Shown: positions 8,408 to 17,002 of the stretch, piece after piece
Layout of the letters: the number at the start of each line of letters is the position of its first letter
Numbering within the stretch: position 1 is the stretch's first letter
NCBI RefSeq assembly: GCF_030718205.1
Contig: NZ_JAUZQF010000003.1
Location: 186,001-250,000 of the forward strand
Direction of reading: 5' to 3'
DNA: 64,000 nt
From: Nonomuraea turcica
Lineage (GTDB): Bacteria; Actinomycetota; Actinomycetes; Streptosporangiales; Streptosporangiaceae
The notes under the pieces: generated by a model
Told to the model about the DNA's origin: nothing
What the model saw: only the letters and a program-made list of their open reading frames with translations
Database searches by the model: none
Position numbers and translations under genes: made by a program

Positions 8408-9703
8408 ATGCGGCGGCTGGCGGAGGGGACGCCACCGGAGCGGGAGCGCCATGTCGATCTGCTCCGCGCGATCGCCATCACGGCCGTCGTCGTCGGGCAC
8501 TGGCTGGCGGTGCACGTGCAGGCAACCCCCGCCGGGGGCGTCCAAGCCGGCACCGTGCTGGAGATCGTGCCGTGGACGCGTCCCCTGACCTGGCTGTTCC
8601 AGGTCATGCCCGTCTTCTTCCTGGTCGGCGGCTACGCCAACGCCGTCTCGCTGACCGCCCACCGTGACCGCGGCGGCGACGCGGCCGCATGGGTGCTGCG
8701 CCGTACCGACCGGCTCGTGCGGCCCACCACCGTCGTGCTGGCCGTGCTGGCCGGATCCGCCCTGGCAGCGCGGGCACTGGGGGCCGATCCCGCACTGGTC
8801 GGCACCGCGGTGTGGGCGGCCGGGATCCCGCTGTGGTTCCTGGTCGCCTACCTGGCCGTGGTCGTCCTCACCCCGCTGACCCACGCCCTCCACCGCCGCT
8901 ACGGCCTGGCCGTCCCGATCGCGCTGACGGTTCTGGTCGGCGTCGGCGACGCGGCCCGGCTGGCGCTGAAGATGCCCGTCGCGGCCGACGGGAACTTCCT
9001 GCTCGCCTGGCTGGCCGTTCACCAGCTCGGCTTCGCCTGGCAGGACGGGCGGCTGCCGGCCAGGCCCGCTGTGGGGTTGCCGATGGCCGCCGCCGGGCTG
9101 ATCGCGCTGGTGGTGCTCACCGTGGCGGGCCCCTACCCGATCAGCATGGTGGGGATCGCGGGAGAGGAGATCCAGAACACCTCGCCTCCCACCGTGGCGC
9201 TGCTGGCGCTGGCGGTGACGCAGACGGGGCTCGCCCTGGCGTTCCGCGCTCCGGCGACCCGGTGGCTGCGACGGCCGCGGCCCTGGACGGTGATCGTGGC
9301 GGTCAACTTGGTCATCATGACGCTGTTCCTGTGGCACATGACGGCCGCCGTGCTCGGCGCCCTGGCGCTGCACCGGACGGCCGTGCTGGCGGAGCCGCCC
9401 GGGTCGTCCGCGTGGGTGCTGATGCGGCTGCCCTGGCTGGTCGTGCTGACGCTGATCCTCGGCGTGCTGGTGCTGGTGTTCGGTCGTGTCGAACGGCGCG
9501 CCGGCCCTCGCCCCGCGGCGGGCGCCGTGGCCGGCGCGATAGCTGGCGCCCTCACGGTCCTCGGTGTGGGCGGGGTGCTCGCGGGCCTGCTCGGGGTCGC
9601 GCTGACCGGCCCGGGCGCGCACGGCTGGCCCGCCACGACCTTGATCGCCTACTTCGCCGGCGCCGGTGTCCTGCGGCTCGCCCGGTGGCGATCGGCCTCA
9701 TGA
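8408..9703 (+). CDS. Acyltransferase family 3 membrane protein
   Basis: A 431-residue polytopic membrane protein. The N-terminus RHVDLLRAIAITAVVVGHWL is the first helix of acyltransferase-3 proteins, with an arginine-containing DLLRA and a conserved histidine used in acyl transfer. Roughly ten hydrophobic helices follow. FLVGGYANA and the basic loop RRTDRLVRPT also match the family. These enzymes move acyl groups onto surface sugars, antibiotics or lipids; the substrate here is unknown. It starts 9 nt after htpX with a poor ribosome-binding site. Its stop overlaps the stop of the convergent downstream gene by 6 bp. Confidence 0.82.
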   Translation: MRRLAEGTPPERERHVDLLRAIAITAVVVGHWLAVHVQATPAGGVQAGTVLEIVPWTRPLTWLFQVMPVFFLVGGYANAVSLTAHRDRGGDAAAWVLRRTDRLVRPTTVVLAVLAGSALAARALGADPALVGTAVWAAGIPLWFLVAYLAVVVLTPLTHALHRRYGLAVPIALTVLVGVGDAARLALKMPVAADGNFLLAWLAVHQLGFAWQDGRLPARPAVGLPMAAAGLIALVVLTVAGPYPISMVGIAGEEIQNTSPPTVALLALAVTQTGLALAFRAPATRWLRRPRPWTVIVAVNLVIMTLFLWHMTAAVLGALALHRTAVLAEPPGSSAWVLMRLPWLVVLTLILGVLVLVFGRVERRAGPRPAAGAVAGAIAGALTVLGVGGVLAGLLGVALTGPGAHGWPATTLIAYFAGAGVLRLARWRSAS

Positions 9704-10348
9704 CTCGTGGGGGGCGCGTTCGGCGTAGAGCGCGGGCAGGAAGTGCTCCAGATTGCCGATCTCTTCGATGTGGTGGCGGGTCCACGCCTGCAGCTTCGCC
9801 GGAGGGAAAGCCCGGGTCGTCGCGACCCGGTTCAACGCCAGGCGGCCGAGCGGCGAATGGTCACCCAGGCGCATCCGGGTCACGTACCGCACGCCCTCGG
9901 GTGCGGCGGCGAACTCGTTCTCCAAGCGAACCAGGTGGGTGCCCGCGACCCGCTTGGCGATGATCGCGCCCGCCGCGCCCAGCTCCTCGACCTGGACGCG
10001 GATGTCGATCAGCCGGCCGGGGTCGCGCCCGAGGGCCTCGGTGATGTGCAGCTGCGCGCCCGGGCCGACGCCGCCGCCCGCCGCCGGCCGGATCACCTGG
10101 TACAAGATGTGGTCCAGCGGGTGCCAGACCAGGTAGCGGGGGTAGACGTCGCCAGCGTAGGCCATGGTTCCCGGGACGTGGGCGTACCACCAGGCGAGCA
10201 TGTCCGGCGTGACCCCGCTGAGCGGGGCGTGCTCGATGCTGACCACGACCTGACCGTCATGGGCGGTGCGGGACACCTTCGCCGACTCGGCGGGGCGCAG
10301 TGGCCACAACACCGGACGTGCGGGGGAAGTCGCTGTCCGATCATGCAC
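9698..10348 (-). CDS. Possible DAPG-hydrolase (PhlG)-like protein
   Basis: A 216-residue soluble protein with no signal peptide. Seen in it are ML..WWYAHVPG, the segment YLVWHPLDH, and near the C-terminus RHHIEEIGNLEHFLPALY. PhlG, which cleaves a carbon-carbon bond of 2,4-diacetylphloroglucinol, binds zinc through a His in a WHP-like loop, a Glu, and a C-terminal HxxxE. That pattern can be read here, so membership of the wider PhlG-like family is a reasonable guess, but the substrate is unknown. It is convergent with the acyltransferase gene, overlapping it by 6 bp. Confidence 0.42.
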   Translation of the reverse strand: MHDRTATSPARPVLWPLRPAESAKVSRTAHDGQVVVSIEHAPLSGVTPDMLAWWYAHVPGTMAYAGDVYPRYLVWHPLDHILYQVIRPAAGGGVGPGAQLHITEALGRDPGRLIDIRVQVEELGAAGAIIAKRVAGTHLVRLENEFAAAPEGVRYVTRMRLGDHSPLGRLALNRVATTRAFPPAKLQAWTRHHIEEIGNLEHFLPALYAERAPHES

Positions 10349-10426
10349 CCCGGCCTACCCCGCGACCGGTGTCCGACACGTGCCCCAACCTCGCCACGGC
10401 AGGTACCGTCACGTCGTGCCCCTGGG

Positions 10427-11281
10427 TCAGCCGAGGCGGGCGAGCTCCTCCTTACTGAGCTCCAGAGTGGCGGCGCCGACGGAGTCGAGGATCGTCTCCG
10501 GGCGGCTGGCGCCGGGAATGGGGATGACGACGGGGCTGCGGGCCAGCTCCCACGCGAGGCAGACCTGCTGCGGCGACACGCCCCGCTCCTCGGCGATCTC
10601 GTTGAAGGCGGTGTTGTGCCGGCCGAGCTCCCCGGTACGGCTGATGCCGCCCAGCGGCGACCACGGCAGGAAGGCCAGGCCGAGCTCGGCGCAGACGTCG
10701 ATCTCGGGCTCGCTGGAGCGGAACCGCGGTGAGTACTCGTTCTGGACGCTCACCAGACGGTCACCGAGGATCTCGTGGGCGAGCCTGATCTGCTCCGGGT
10801 TAGCGTTCGAGATGCCCGCCATCTGGATCTTGCCGGCGTCGTGCAGGTCCTTCAGCGCGCCGATCGTCTCCTCGTACGGCACCCGCGGGTCCGGCCGATG
10901 GTGCTGGTAGAGCCCGATGCTGTCGACGCCGAGCGCCTTGAGCGACCGGTCGCAGGCCTCCTTCAGGTACGACGGGCGGCCGTCCACGTCCCAGCCGTCC
11001 GGCACGCGGGTGTGCCCGCCCTTGGTCGCGACCAGCACCGTGCCGGCGTCCCCGGCCCACAAGGACAGCGCCCGGGCGACCAGCCGCTCATTGTGTCCGA
11101 CGTCGGTGTGCGACGGCGTATACGCATCAGCCGTGTCTATCAACGTCACGCCCGCGTCCAGGGCCGCCAAAATGGTACGGATCGACTGGGCTTCGTCCGG
11201 CATGTGACCGGCCACGGACATGGGCATGGCCCCAAGCCCGATGACGCCCACGCTGTGATTTCCCAAGGCACGTGTTCTCAT
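10427..11281 (-). CDS. Aldo/keto reductase
   Basis: A 284-residue NADPH-dependent oxidoreductase with the TIM-barrel pattern of the family. The catalytic tetrad can be seen: Asp and Tyr in DTADAYTP, Lys in LVATKGG, and His in GLYQHHRPD. SPLGGI and the C-terminal IPGASRPETILDSV bind the cofactor. The ATG at 11281 is chosen over one 27 bp upstream because AGGGTGG lies just before it and the family N-terminus (RTRALGNHSVGVIGLG) starts there. The physiological substrate cannot be read from sequence. A dyad resembling a MerR-type promoter lies directly upstream. Confidence 0.9.
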   Translation of the reverse strand: MRTRALGNHSVGVIGLGAMPMSVAGHMPDEAQSIRTILAALDAGVTLIDTADAYTPSHTDVGHNERLVARALSLWAGDAGTVLVATKGGHTRVPDGWDVDGRPSYLKEACDRSLKALGVDSIGLYQHHRPDPRVPYEETIGALKDLHDAGKIQMAGISNANPEQIRLAHEILGDRLVSVQNEYSPRFRSSEPEIDVCAELGLAFLPWSPLGGISRTGELGRHNTAFNEIAEERGVSPQQVCLAWELARSPVVIPIPGASRPETILDSVGAATLELSKEELARLG

Positions 11282-11297
11282 GGGTCCACCCTGTCTG

Positions 11298-11318
11298 CTG
11301 GAGCGCACTCCAGGTCAA
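11298..11318 (-). promoter_or_regulatory. Candidate MerR-type promoter/operator for the aldo/keto reductase
   Basis: On the minus strand, TTGACC (11318-11313) is followed directly by the dyad CTGGAGtgcgCTCCAG (11313-11298), which would sit in the spacer between -35 and -10. MerR regulators bind such dyads in over-long spacers. No merR gene is adjacent and the -10 is poor, so the assignment is tentative. Confidence 0.35.
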
Positions 11319-11331
11319 GACGGCCGGCCCG

Positions 11332-12312
11332 TCATGGGCGCACGGCGCCGAGCAGGCGCGTACGCCAGTAGTCGTCGAGGTCGACCACCTTGACGACGTC
11401 CCCGGTCTGGGGCGCGTGGACCATTTTCCCGTCGCCGGCGTACATGCCCATGTGCCCGAGCCCTTTACTGAAGAGCAGATCTCCCGGCTCGATCGTGTCC
11501 ATGGAGACACGACGGCCGGCGCCCCAGCTCCACTGGTCATAGGTCGTGCGCGGCAAGGAGACGCCGGCAGTGCGCCAGGCGGCCTGGACGAGGCCGGAGC
11601 AGTCGAAGGAGCCCGGCCCGGTGCCGCCGAACCGGTACGGCTTGCCCACCTGGGCGAAGGCGAACTCGAGTGCTGATCGGGCGTTCCCGGAGGCCGGGCC
11701 GGTGTACTGGATCCCAGGGCTTTCGGGGTTGCCGGTCCGGAAGAGGCCCAGCCGGCGCATGAGCCTGGTCTGCGCCGTGACCATCTTGTCGACCTTGGAC
11801 TTCTCCGCGCGGACCTTGTCGCGGGCGGCCTCGGCCGCCGCCAGGACGGTCTTGGCCTCGGCGTGCCGGTCGCGCAATTCCTTGATGGCCGCCTCGTAGG
11901 CGTCCGCCTTCGCCGCCCGCGCTCGCGCCATCTCCTCGAGCGAGGCCATCGTGCCCAGGATCGCCTCGGGGTTGCTCGGGGCGGTCAGCGGCGCCCAGCT
12001 CCCGAACGGGCCGAACTTGTAGTCGTTCACGGCAAGGGTGACGAGGTCCCGGCGCAGGGCGTCGGCTCGGGCGTCCTTGCCGGCGAGCTCGGTCTTGAGC
12101 ACGTCGTACTTCTTCTTGGCCGTCTTGTAGGTCTCGGTGGCCTGGTTGTACTTCTCGACCAGCTGGTCGGCCTGCTCGTTCAGCTTCACCAGCCGGGCCC
12201 TGGCCTGGGCGGGCGACGGATCGGCCCGCGCGACCCCAGGGGTGGCGGCCAGCGCGACCGAGGCCAGCGCTAATGCTGCTGCTGTTCGCCCACGCCATGT
12301 CGCCGCGGCCAC
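11332..12312 (-). CDS. Exported NlpC/P60 cell-wall endopeptidase
   Basis: A protein of about 326 residues. The N-terminus is a signal peptide (TAAALALASVALAATPGVARA). Residues of about 35-185 are rich in Lys, Glu and Ala with heptad spacing and should form a coiled coil. The C-terminal 115 residues are NlpC/P60: Cys in FDCSGLVQ, His in GLGHMGMYAG and a polar residue after MVHA. It should cut gamma-D-Glu-diamino acid bonds in peptidoglycan, like RipA-type enzymes. AGGAGG at 12320-12325 lies 1 nt from an ATG at 12318 but 7 nt from a GTG at 12312, so the GTG is the better start. The gene is divergent from the sigma factor gene. Confidence 0.87.
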   Translation of the reverse strand: MAAATWRGRTAAALALASVALAATPGVARADPSPAQARARLVKLNEQADQLVEKYNQATETYKTAKKKYDVLKTELAGKDARADALRRDLVTLAVNDYKFGPFGSWAPLTAPSNPEAILGTMASLEEMARARAAKADAYEAAIKELRDRHAEAKTVLAAAEAARDKVRAEKSKVDKMVTAQTRLMRRLGLFRTGNPESPGIQYTGPASGNARSALEFAFAQVGKPYRFGGTGPGSFDCSGLVQAAWRTAGVSLPRTTYDQWSWGAGRRVSMDTIEPGDLLFSKGLGHMGMYAGDGKMVHAPQTGDVVKVVDLDDYWRTRLLGAVRP

Positions 12313-12458
12313 GACCATGCCTCCTCGTCCGAGTGGACTGTGGTGCCGATCCATGGGGAGATACGCGGGCCGGCCCCAGGATGTTCAGCAGGCGTGAACT
12401 CTTGGCGCCATACCGGGCTAGTACTGGGTGTAAGCCGGTCACGGTGAGAAGGACGCGT

Positions 12459-13028
12459 ATGCCCCTACCTGATGTGATGCGTTCGGAGAGTGACGACGCG
12501 ACGTTAATCGCGCGCTCCTTCGACGACCCCCAATACTTCGGTGAGCTGTTCAGGAGACACGCCCCGCCCCTGCACCGCTACGCCGCCCGCCGGCTCGGTG
12601 GCGATCTCGCCGACGACATCGTGGCGGAGACGTTCCACGTGGCGTTCAGCAAGCGGGAGAGCTACGACCAGGCGCGGAGTGATGCCTTGCCGTGGTTGTG
12701 GCGCATCGCGACGAACCTGATGCGCCGTCACCACCGGTCGGAGTCGCGGATGTACCGCGCGCTGGCCCGCACCGGTGTGGACCCCGTGCTGGAAGGCCAC
12801 GCCGACCTGGTCGCCGAACAGGTCACCGCCGCCGCGGGGACCTCGGACCTGGCGGCAGCGCTGGCCGGGCTGCGCAAAGGAGATCGTGACGTGCTGCTGC
12901 TGATCGCCTGGGGCGAGCTCAGCTACCAGCAGGTGGCCGACGTCCTGGACATTCCCGTGGGCACCGTGCGGTCGCGGCTGAACCGCGCCCGCACCAAAGT
13001 TCGGAAGGCGCTCGATGAACGAGACTGA
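12459..13028 (+). CDS. ECF-subfamily RNA polymerase sigma factor
   Basis: A 189-residue sigma-70 family protein. Region 2 covers FGELFRRHAPPLHRYAARRLG through AETFHVAFSKRESY and LPWLWRIATNLMRRHHR. Region 4 is RKGDRDVLLLIAWGELSYQQVADVLDIPVGTVRSRLNRARTKVRK, the HTH that reads the -35. No region 3 is present, as expected for ECF factors. The ATG at 12459 has GAGAAGGA upstream; earlier in-frame codons do not look like protein. It overlaps the next gene by 14 bp, so the two are likely co-translated and functionally linked. Confidence 0.92.
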   Translation: MPLPDVMRSESDDATLIARSFDDPQYFGELFRRHAPPLHRYAARRLGGDLADDIVAETFHVAFSKRESYDQARSDALPWLWRIATNLMRRHHRSESRMYRALARTGVDPVLEGHADLVAEQVTAAAGTSDLAAALAGLRKGDRDVLLLIAWGELSYQQVADVLDIPVGTVRSRLNRARTKVRKALDERD

Positions 13029-13896
13029 ACTGCTGGAGAAGATGAGATCGCAGATCGCCCTGCGGGACCCCGACGAGCTCGCCCTGGCCATTGGCTGGCG
13101 GCCGGGGGAGCCGGCGAAGACGCGGCGACCTCATCGGTGGCGTCGGCTGGTTACCGGCGCGGTCGTGACGGCCGGGCTCGCAGCGGCCGCCGTGGTCGGC
13201 CCGAGCGTCGTGGCCGGGATCGGGGGAAGCGCCACGTCCTATGCCAGCTCGGCCATCGACGTCAGGCAGGAGAACGGGAAGTGGGTGGCCAGGATCAAGG
13301 ATCCGCTGGCCGAGCATGCCGAATACGCCAAGGCCTTCCGTGCCGTCGGGCTGAACGTCGACCTGCAGCTCGTGCCCGTCTCGCCCAGCTTCGTCGGTGA
13401 TCTGGTCCGGGCACGGCCCGGACCGACGCCCGAGGGGACGTTCGAGGGCGGCCTCGAACCCAGCGGTTGCAGGATCGGCGAGGCGGGATGTCATCTGGCA
13501 TTCCGGGTTCCCGTCGGTTTCGAGGGCGACGTACGTGCCCAGCTCGGTCGGCCGGCGGAGTCCGGCGAGGTCTACCAGGCGGCGGCCAAGGCTACGATGC
13601 CGGGGGAGGCGCTCGAGGGCGTGCGGCTGGAGGATCGCACCGTCGGCGAGGTGCTCGACGAGGTACGCAAGCGTGACCTGCAGGTCGTCTATGAGCTGGT
13701 GAGGACGACCCCCCGCTCCTCGACGTTCTTCGCCGACGGGAGGAAGGGCGCCTTCGTCAGGTACGAACCCATCGCCGCCGACGCGGTGGGCTCGGACTGG
13801 CTGGTGTGGCGGGCGGTGTCGCAGAGCGACAGGGTGGTCAAGCTGATCGTCACACCCCAGCCCCTGAAGCTCGACGTTCCGCTGCCGTTGTCTTGA
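13015..13896 (+). CDS. CU044_5270-family membrane protein, likely partner of the ECF sigma factor
   Basis: A 293-residue protein whose first 50 residues are cytoplasmic and acidic/basic (MNETELLEKMRSQIALRDPDE), followed by one transmembrane helix (about 43-65) and an extracellular domain. This layout, and its place directly after an ECF sigma gene, are standard for the CU044_5270 family in actinomycetes, which is thought to act like an anti-sigma or sensor protein. No zinc-binding HxxxCxxC anti-sigma motif is seen. Its start overlaps the sigma gene by 14 bp. Its last 47 bp overlap the convergent CPBP-family gene. Confidence 0.78.
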   Translation: MNETELLEKMRSQIALRDPDELALAIGWRPGEPAKTRRPHRWRRLVTGAVVTAGLAAAAVVGPSVVAGIGGSATSYASSAIDVRQENGKWVARIKDPLAEHAEYAKAFRAVGLNVDLQLVPVSPSFVGDLVRARPGPTPEGTFEGGLEPSGCRIGEAGCHLAFRVPVGFEGDVRAQLGRPAESGEVYQAAAKATMPGEALEGVRLEDRTVGEVLDEVRKRDLQVVYELVRTTPRSSTFFADGRKGAFVRYEPIAADAVGSDWLVWRAVSQSDRVVKLIVTPQPLKLDVPLPLS

Positions 13897-14674
13897 TCCG
13901 CCACAGACGAGCCGTGGCGAGCACGACGAGCACTGTGGCCGCGGAGGTGAGCAGGCCGCCCTCGCCCAGCAGCCATGCCGATGCCGTGCCGGGGCCGGTC
14001 ATCGGCTGGGCGACGAAGTAGATGGAGGCGTTCAGCGTGGCGTGGAAGAGCAGGACCGGCCAGATGCTGCCGGTCCGCAGCCGCAGCCACACCAGCGGGA
14101 ACGCCAGCGCCACGGCCTCGACGGTGAAGATCGCCATGGCGTAGGCGGCGGGCACGCCGGGCTCGACCGCGCCGGGCACGAACAGCATCAGCGGATAGTG
14201 AAACGCGGCCCAGGCAAGCCCGACGATCAGTGCGGTGGCGTCGGGGCCACGGGTCTCGGCCAGGCGCACGGTCAGCAGGGAGCTCCAGCCGAGCTGCTCG
14301 CCGAGCGCCAGCACCAGGAAGGGCACGACGCCGGGGACCAGGCCGATCAGCACGTCCAGCGGCGACCCGGGGACGAATGCGGCCAGGCCGGTTACCCAGG
14401 CGACGCCGTACCCGGCGCCGACGCAGAGCATCGGCAGGAGCCAGGCCAGGGCCAGCACGCGCAGCGGGACCCGGCGGAAGCCCCAGTCGAGGCGGCGGGT
14501 GGCGATCGGAGCGGCCAGGGCAGGGAGGAACGCCTGACCGAAGAGGGCGATCTGGGCGGGGACGGGGGCCTGGTCAAGGTGGGCGATGTTCGCACCCTGG
14601 GCGATGGCCAGGGCAACACTGGGCAGGACCAGCGCGGGGAGCGCCACGGCGAAGGTGGTGAGCTGTCGGTTCAT
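13850..14674 (-). CDS. CPBP-family intramembrane protease-like protein with altered catalytic motif
   Basis: A 274-residue protein with about eight hydrophobic helices. CPBP (Abi/Rce1-like) proteases use EExxxR in one helix, then FxxxH and HxxxN/D. Here the first motif reads GEQLGWSS, so the second Glu is Gln and the Arg is Ser; the histidine in AWAAFHYP and HATLN are kept. It may be inactive or catalyse differently. The ATG at 14674 is chosen because GGAG lies 8 nt upstream, while a GTG 9 bp earlier overlaps that site. Its 3' end overlaps the convergent CU044_5270-type gene by 47 bp. Confidence 0.75.
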   Translation of the reverse strand: MNRQLTTFAVALPALVLPSVALAIAQGANIAHLDQAPVPAQIALFGQAFLPALAAPIATRRLDWGFRRVPLRVLALAWLLPMLCVGAGYGVAWVTGLAAFVPGSPLDVLIGLVPGVVPFLVLALGEQLGWSSLLTVRLAETRGPDATALIVGLAWAAFHYPLMLFVPGAVEPGVPAAYAMAIFTVEAVALAFPLVWLRLRTGSIWPVLLFHATLNASIYFVAQPMTGPGTASAWLLGEGGLLTSAATVLVVLATARLWRIKTTAAERRASGAGV

Positions 14675-14722
14675 GCCGAGCACTCCACCAGGCCGGCGGT
14701 CCTGAGCACATGAGGCGCGGGT

Positions 14723-14748
14723 CCCGGTCCTGCCAGGACAGGACCGGG
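14723..14748. terminator. Hairpin terminator of the RidA/amino-acid-oxidase operon
   Basis: CCCGGTCCTG (14723-14732) pairs perfectly with CAGGACCGGG (14739-14748) around a 6-nt loop, and GGTCCCGG-type flanks can extend the stem. It lies 17 bp past the RidA stop and ahead of the CPBP start. Confidence 0.7.
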
Positions 14749-14765
14749 GTCCCGGGACGGCTGGG

Positions 14766-15395
14766 TCAGCGGTTGTAGGCGGCGACGACCTCCACCTCGA
14801 CGAGCCACCCCGCCACGGGGAGGTTCGCGATCTCGATCGTCACGCGGGCCGGGCGGGCGGCGTTGGCCTCCATCGGCGGGGCGGGCGGCGCCGTGCCCAG
14901 CGGGACGGGGACGGGCTTGCCGGTGGCCAGGTCCACGTTGGCGAAGAACTGGCGGTAGGCGCGGTTCCAGCCGGCGAAGTCCGCCTCCGCCGCGCCCGGC
15001 GGCTTCTCCAGGTAGGCGCGCATCGAGACCACGTCGCCGAGGCCCAGGCCGGCCGCGGTGAGGTTGGCCTTGATGCGCTTGAGCACGTTGAGGGCCTGCG
15101 CCTCGGTGATCGTGACGCCGGGCGGGAGCGCTGCGCCGGGGAAGTCGATGTAGCGCTCGGGGGAGTCGGCCGGGGCCGCGGGGTTGGCCGCCGCCGGGCC
15201 CAGCCCGCTGGCGGTGTACGTGGCGACGAGCTTGCCGAGTGCCACGCCGTCGGCGATCGCCGGGTTGGTGTTGCCCGCCGGGAGGAAGGGCTTGACCTCG
15301 GTGGGCTTGGGTGACCACCACGTGGTGGCGGCGGCCGTACCCGAGCCCAGGACGAGGACGGCGGCCGCGGCGAGAGCGGCGGTGCGGATCTTCAT
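14766..15395 (-). CDS. Exported RidA (YjgF/YER057c/UK114) family protein
   Basis: A 209-residue protein with a Sec-type signal peptide (AALAAAAVLVLGSGTAAA). The rest matches the RidA fold: ALNVLKRIKANLTAAGLGLGDVVSMRAYL, and PARVTIEIANLPVAGWLVEVEVVAAY, where the Arg of PARVT is the residue that binds the carboxylate of imines. RidA hydrolyses reactive enamines and imines to keto acids and ammonia, normally in the cytosol; export is unusual. It starts 16 bp after the stop of an exported amino-acid oxidase, an enzyme that makes 2-imino acids, so the pair probably works in sequence outside the membrane. An insertion near residues 60-80 lengthens it compared with typical 130-residue members. Confidence 0.82.
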   Translation of the reverse strand: MKIRTAALAAAAVLVLGSGTAAATTWWSPKPTEVKPFLPAGNTNPAIADGVALGKLVATYTASGLGPAAANPAAPADSPERYIDFPGAALPPGVTITEAQALNVLKRIKANLTAAGLGLGDVVSMRAYLEKPPGAAEADFAGWNRAYRQFFANVDLATGKPVPVPLGTAPPAPPMEANAARPARVTIEIANLPVAGWLVEVEVVAAYNR

Positions 15396-15411
15396 AGGGG
15401 AGGGTTTCCTC

Positions 15412-17001
15412 TCAGGAGGTGCTCAGGACGCGCTGGTGCAGCTCGGTGACGACCTTGCGGGCCGACTCCAGAGCACCCGACTGCCAGGCGATCATGTAGC
15501 TCAGCCAGTCGCCCGCGAAGTACACATGGCCGGCGGGCTTGTTGAGCAGCTGGTATGCGCCCTGCCTGGACGGCCACCCCACCCAGGCGCCCTCGATGTG
15601 CGGCTGGAGCTTCCAGGCGACGGACACCGACGACGCCAGCTCGTCGCGGTACTTCGCACCGTGGATGAGCATGCCCTGCTCGACCGCGCGGCGCTCGCGG
15701 TCGGCGTGCTTGAGCGCGGCGTACGCGTCGGCCTGCGCGCCGAAGTTGTAGTAGCCGACGACCAGGCCGCGGGCCGAGCCGTACCCGTAGGAGGGGTACC
15801 AGATCGTGGCGAGGTCGAGGTCGGTGCTGGTGATGCCGCCGTAGATGTCCTCGTCGGTCTCCCACCAGCGGCGGCGGTATTCCAGCCCGATTTTGCCCGA
15901 GCTGGCCACGGTCGGCGTGGTGAGCGCGGCCTGCACCTCCGCACCCAGATTGTGCGGGGTCTTGGCCAGGATGTGTGGCGGCATCGCGGCCACGCACATG
16001 TCCGCCTTGATCTTCTGCGTACGGCCGTGCCGGTCGGTGTACTCCACCTCCACGCCGTCCGGCAGGTCGGTGATCTTGGTGACGGCGGCCCGCAGCTTGA
16101 TCCGCTGCCGCCCGATCTTGTCGGCGAACGCCCGCGGGATCTGGTCCATGCCGCCCACCGGCTGGAACATCAGCATCGCCTGGTCGTAGCCGAACTCGAA
16201 CGCGAAGCGCTGCCCGATGCCGCTCGACAACACCTCCGACAGCGACGGCACCGGCCCGAGCACCGTGCCCGGCTGCTCGCCCGCTCCCGGGTTCACGCCG
16301 TAGCCGCGGCGTGAGCTCCCGGAGTACTTGAACCCGCTCGCCTTGTTGCCCACCGCCCCGAAGCTCGACAGGAACGCGATCAGCCGCTCCTTGTCCTGCG
16401 CGGTCAGCGCCCCGTCCAGCGCGCCCGCGTCGGTCGCCCGCGACAGCAGCTCCGACACGTACCCGTAGACGTCGGCCTTGGCCGTGCGCCAGCGGACGGG
16501 AGCCGGCATGCCCTGGTGATAGATGTACGACTGCGCGTTGGAGTTCGTGAACACCTCCAGGTCCACGCCCAACTCGCGGCAGTAGTCCATGGTGACCATC
16601 CACTGCGCCAGCCGCGCCGGTCCCGCGTTGAGGTAGGCGCCGTCCCGGAAGCGCGCGACCTGCGTGGAGCCGTCCAACTCGGTGACGCGGTCGCCGCCGC
16701 GGATGGTCCAGTTGCGCCCGCCGACCCGGTCGAGGGCCTCCAGGATCGTGCAGTCGTAGCCCGCCTTGCCCAATTCGTATGCCGTGGCCAGCCCGGCCAC
16801 TCCCGCGCCGAGGATCACCACCTTCTTCGCAGCCCGCCCGGTGAGCGAGAAGTCGGATGACTGCGGTGGGTCGAAGGCGGCCTTCGCGGACGCCTCGGCG
16901 GTCGGCGCGAGCCCGAGCGCCCCCATGGTTGCGAAGAGCGCGCCTGCTCCGCCGGACAACCCCACTGCGGACAGGAACTCGCGTCTGCTGTTCCCCAACA
17001 C
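15412..17001 (-). CDS. Exported flavin monoamine oxidase / L-amino acid oxidase
   Basis: A 529-residue FAD enzyme with a Tat-type N-terminus (SRREFLSAVG). The dinucleotide-binding motif KKVVILGAGVAGLATAYELGK at about residues 60-80 and the GGRNW signature follow. The C-terminal FAD segment GHVYFAGDWLSYMIAWQSGALESA is typical of amine and L-amino-acid oxidases. It would oxidise an amine or amino acid with O2 to an imine and H2O2. The start is GTG (17001), with GGAGG 3 nt away; a TTG one codon later has better spacing. That ribosome-binding site can pair with an upstream CACCTCC. RidA lies directly downstream. Confidence 0.87.
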   Translation of the reverse strand: MLGNSRREFLSAVGLSGGAGALFATMGALGLAPTAEASAKAAFDPPQSSDFSLTGRAAKKVVILGAGVAGLATAYELGKAGYDCTILEALDRVGGRNWTIRGGDRVTELDGSTQVARFRDGAYLNAGPARLAQWMVTMDYCRELGVDLEVFTNSNAQSYIYHQGMPAPVRWRTAKADVYGYVSELLSRATDAGALDGALTAQDKERLIAFLSSFGAVGNKASGFKYSGSSRRGYGVNPGAGEQPGTVLGPVPSLSEVLSSGIGQRFAFEFGYDQAMLMFQPVGGMDQIPRAFADKIGRQRIKLRAAVTKITDLPDGVEVEYTDRHGRTQKIKADMCVAAMPPHILAKTPHNLGAEVQAALTTPTVASSGKIGLEYRRRWWETDEDIYGGITSTDLDLATIWYPSYGYGSARGLVVGYYNFGAQADAYAALKHADRERRAVEQGMLIHGAKYRDELASSVSVAWKLQPHIEGAWVGWPSRQGAYQLLNKPAGHVYFAGDWLSYMIAWQSGALESARKVVTELHQRVLSTS

Positions 17002-17002
17002 G

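Noticed and set aside
7295..9622. A 775-codon minus-strand frame across htpX and the acyltransferase gene
   Set aside because: Its translation is low-complexity Arg/Gly/Gln/His with no domain, while both plus-strand genes have clear family motifs.
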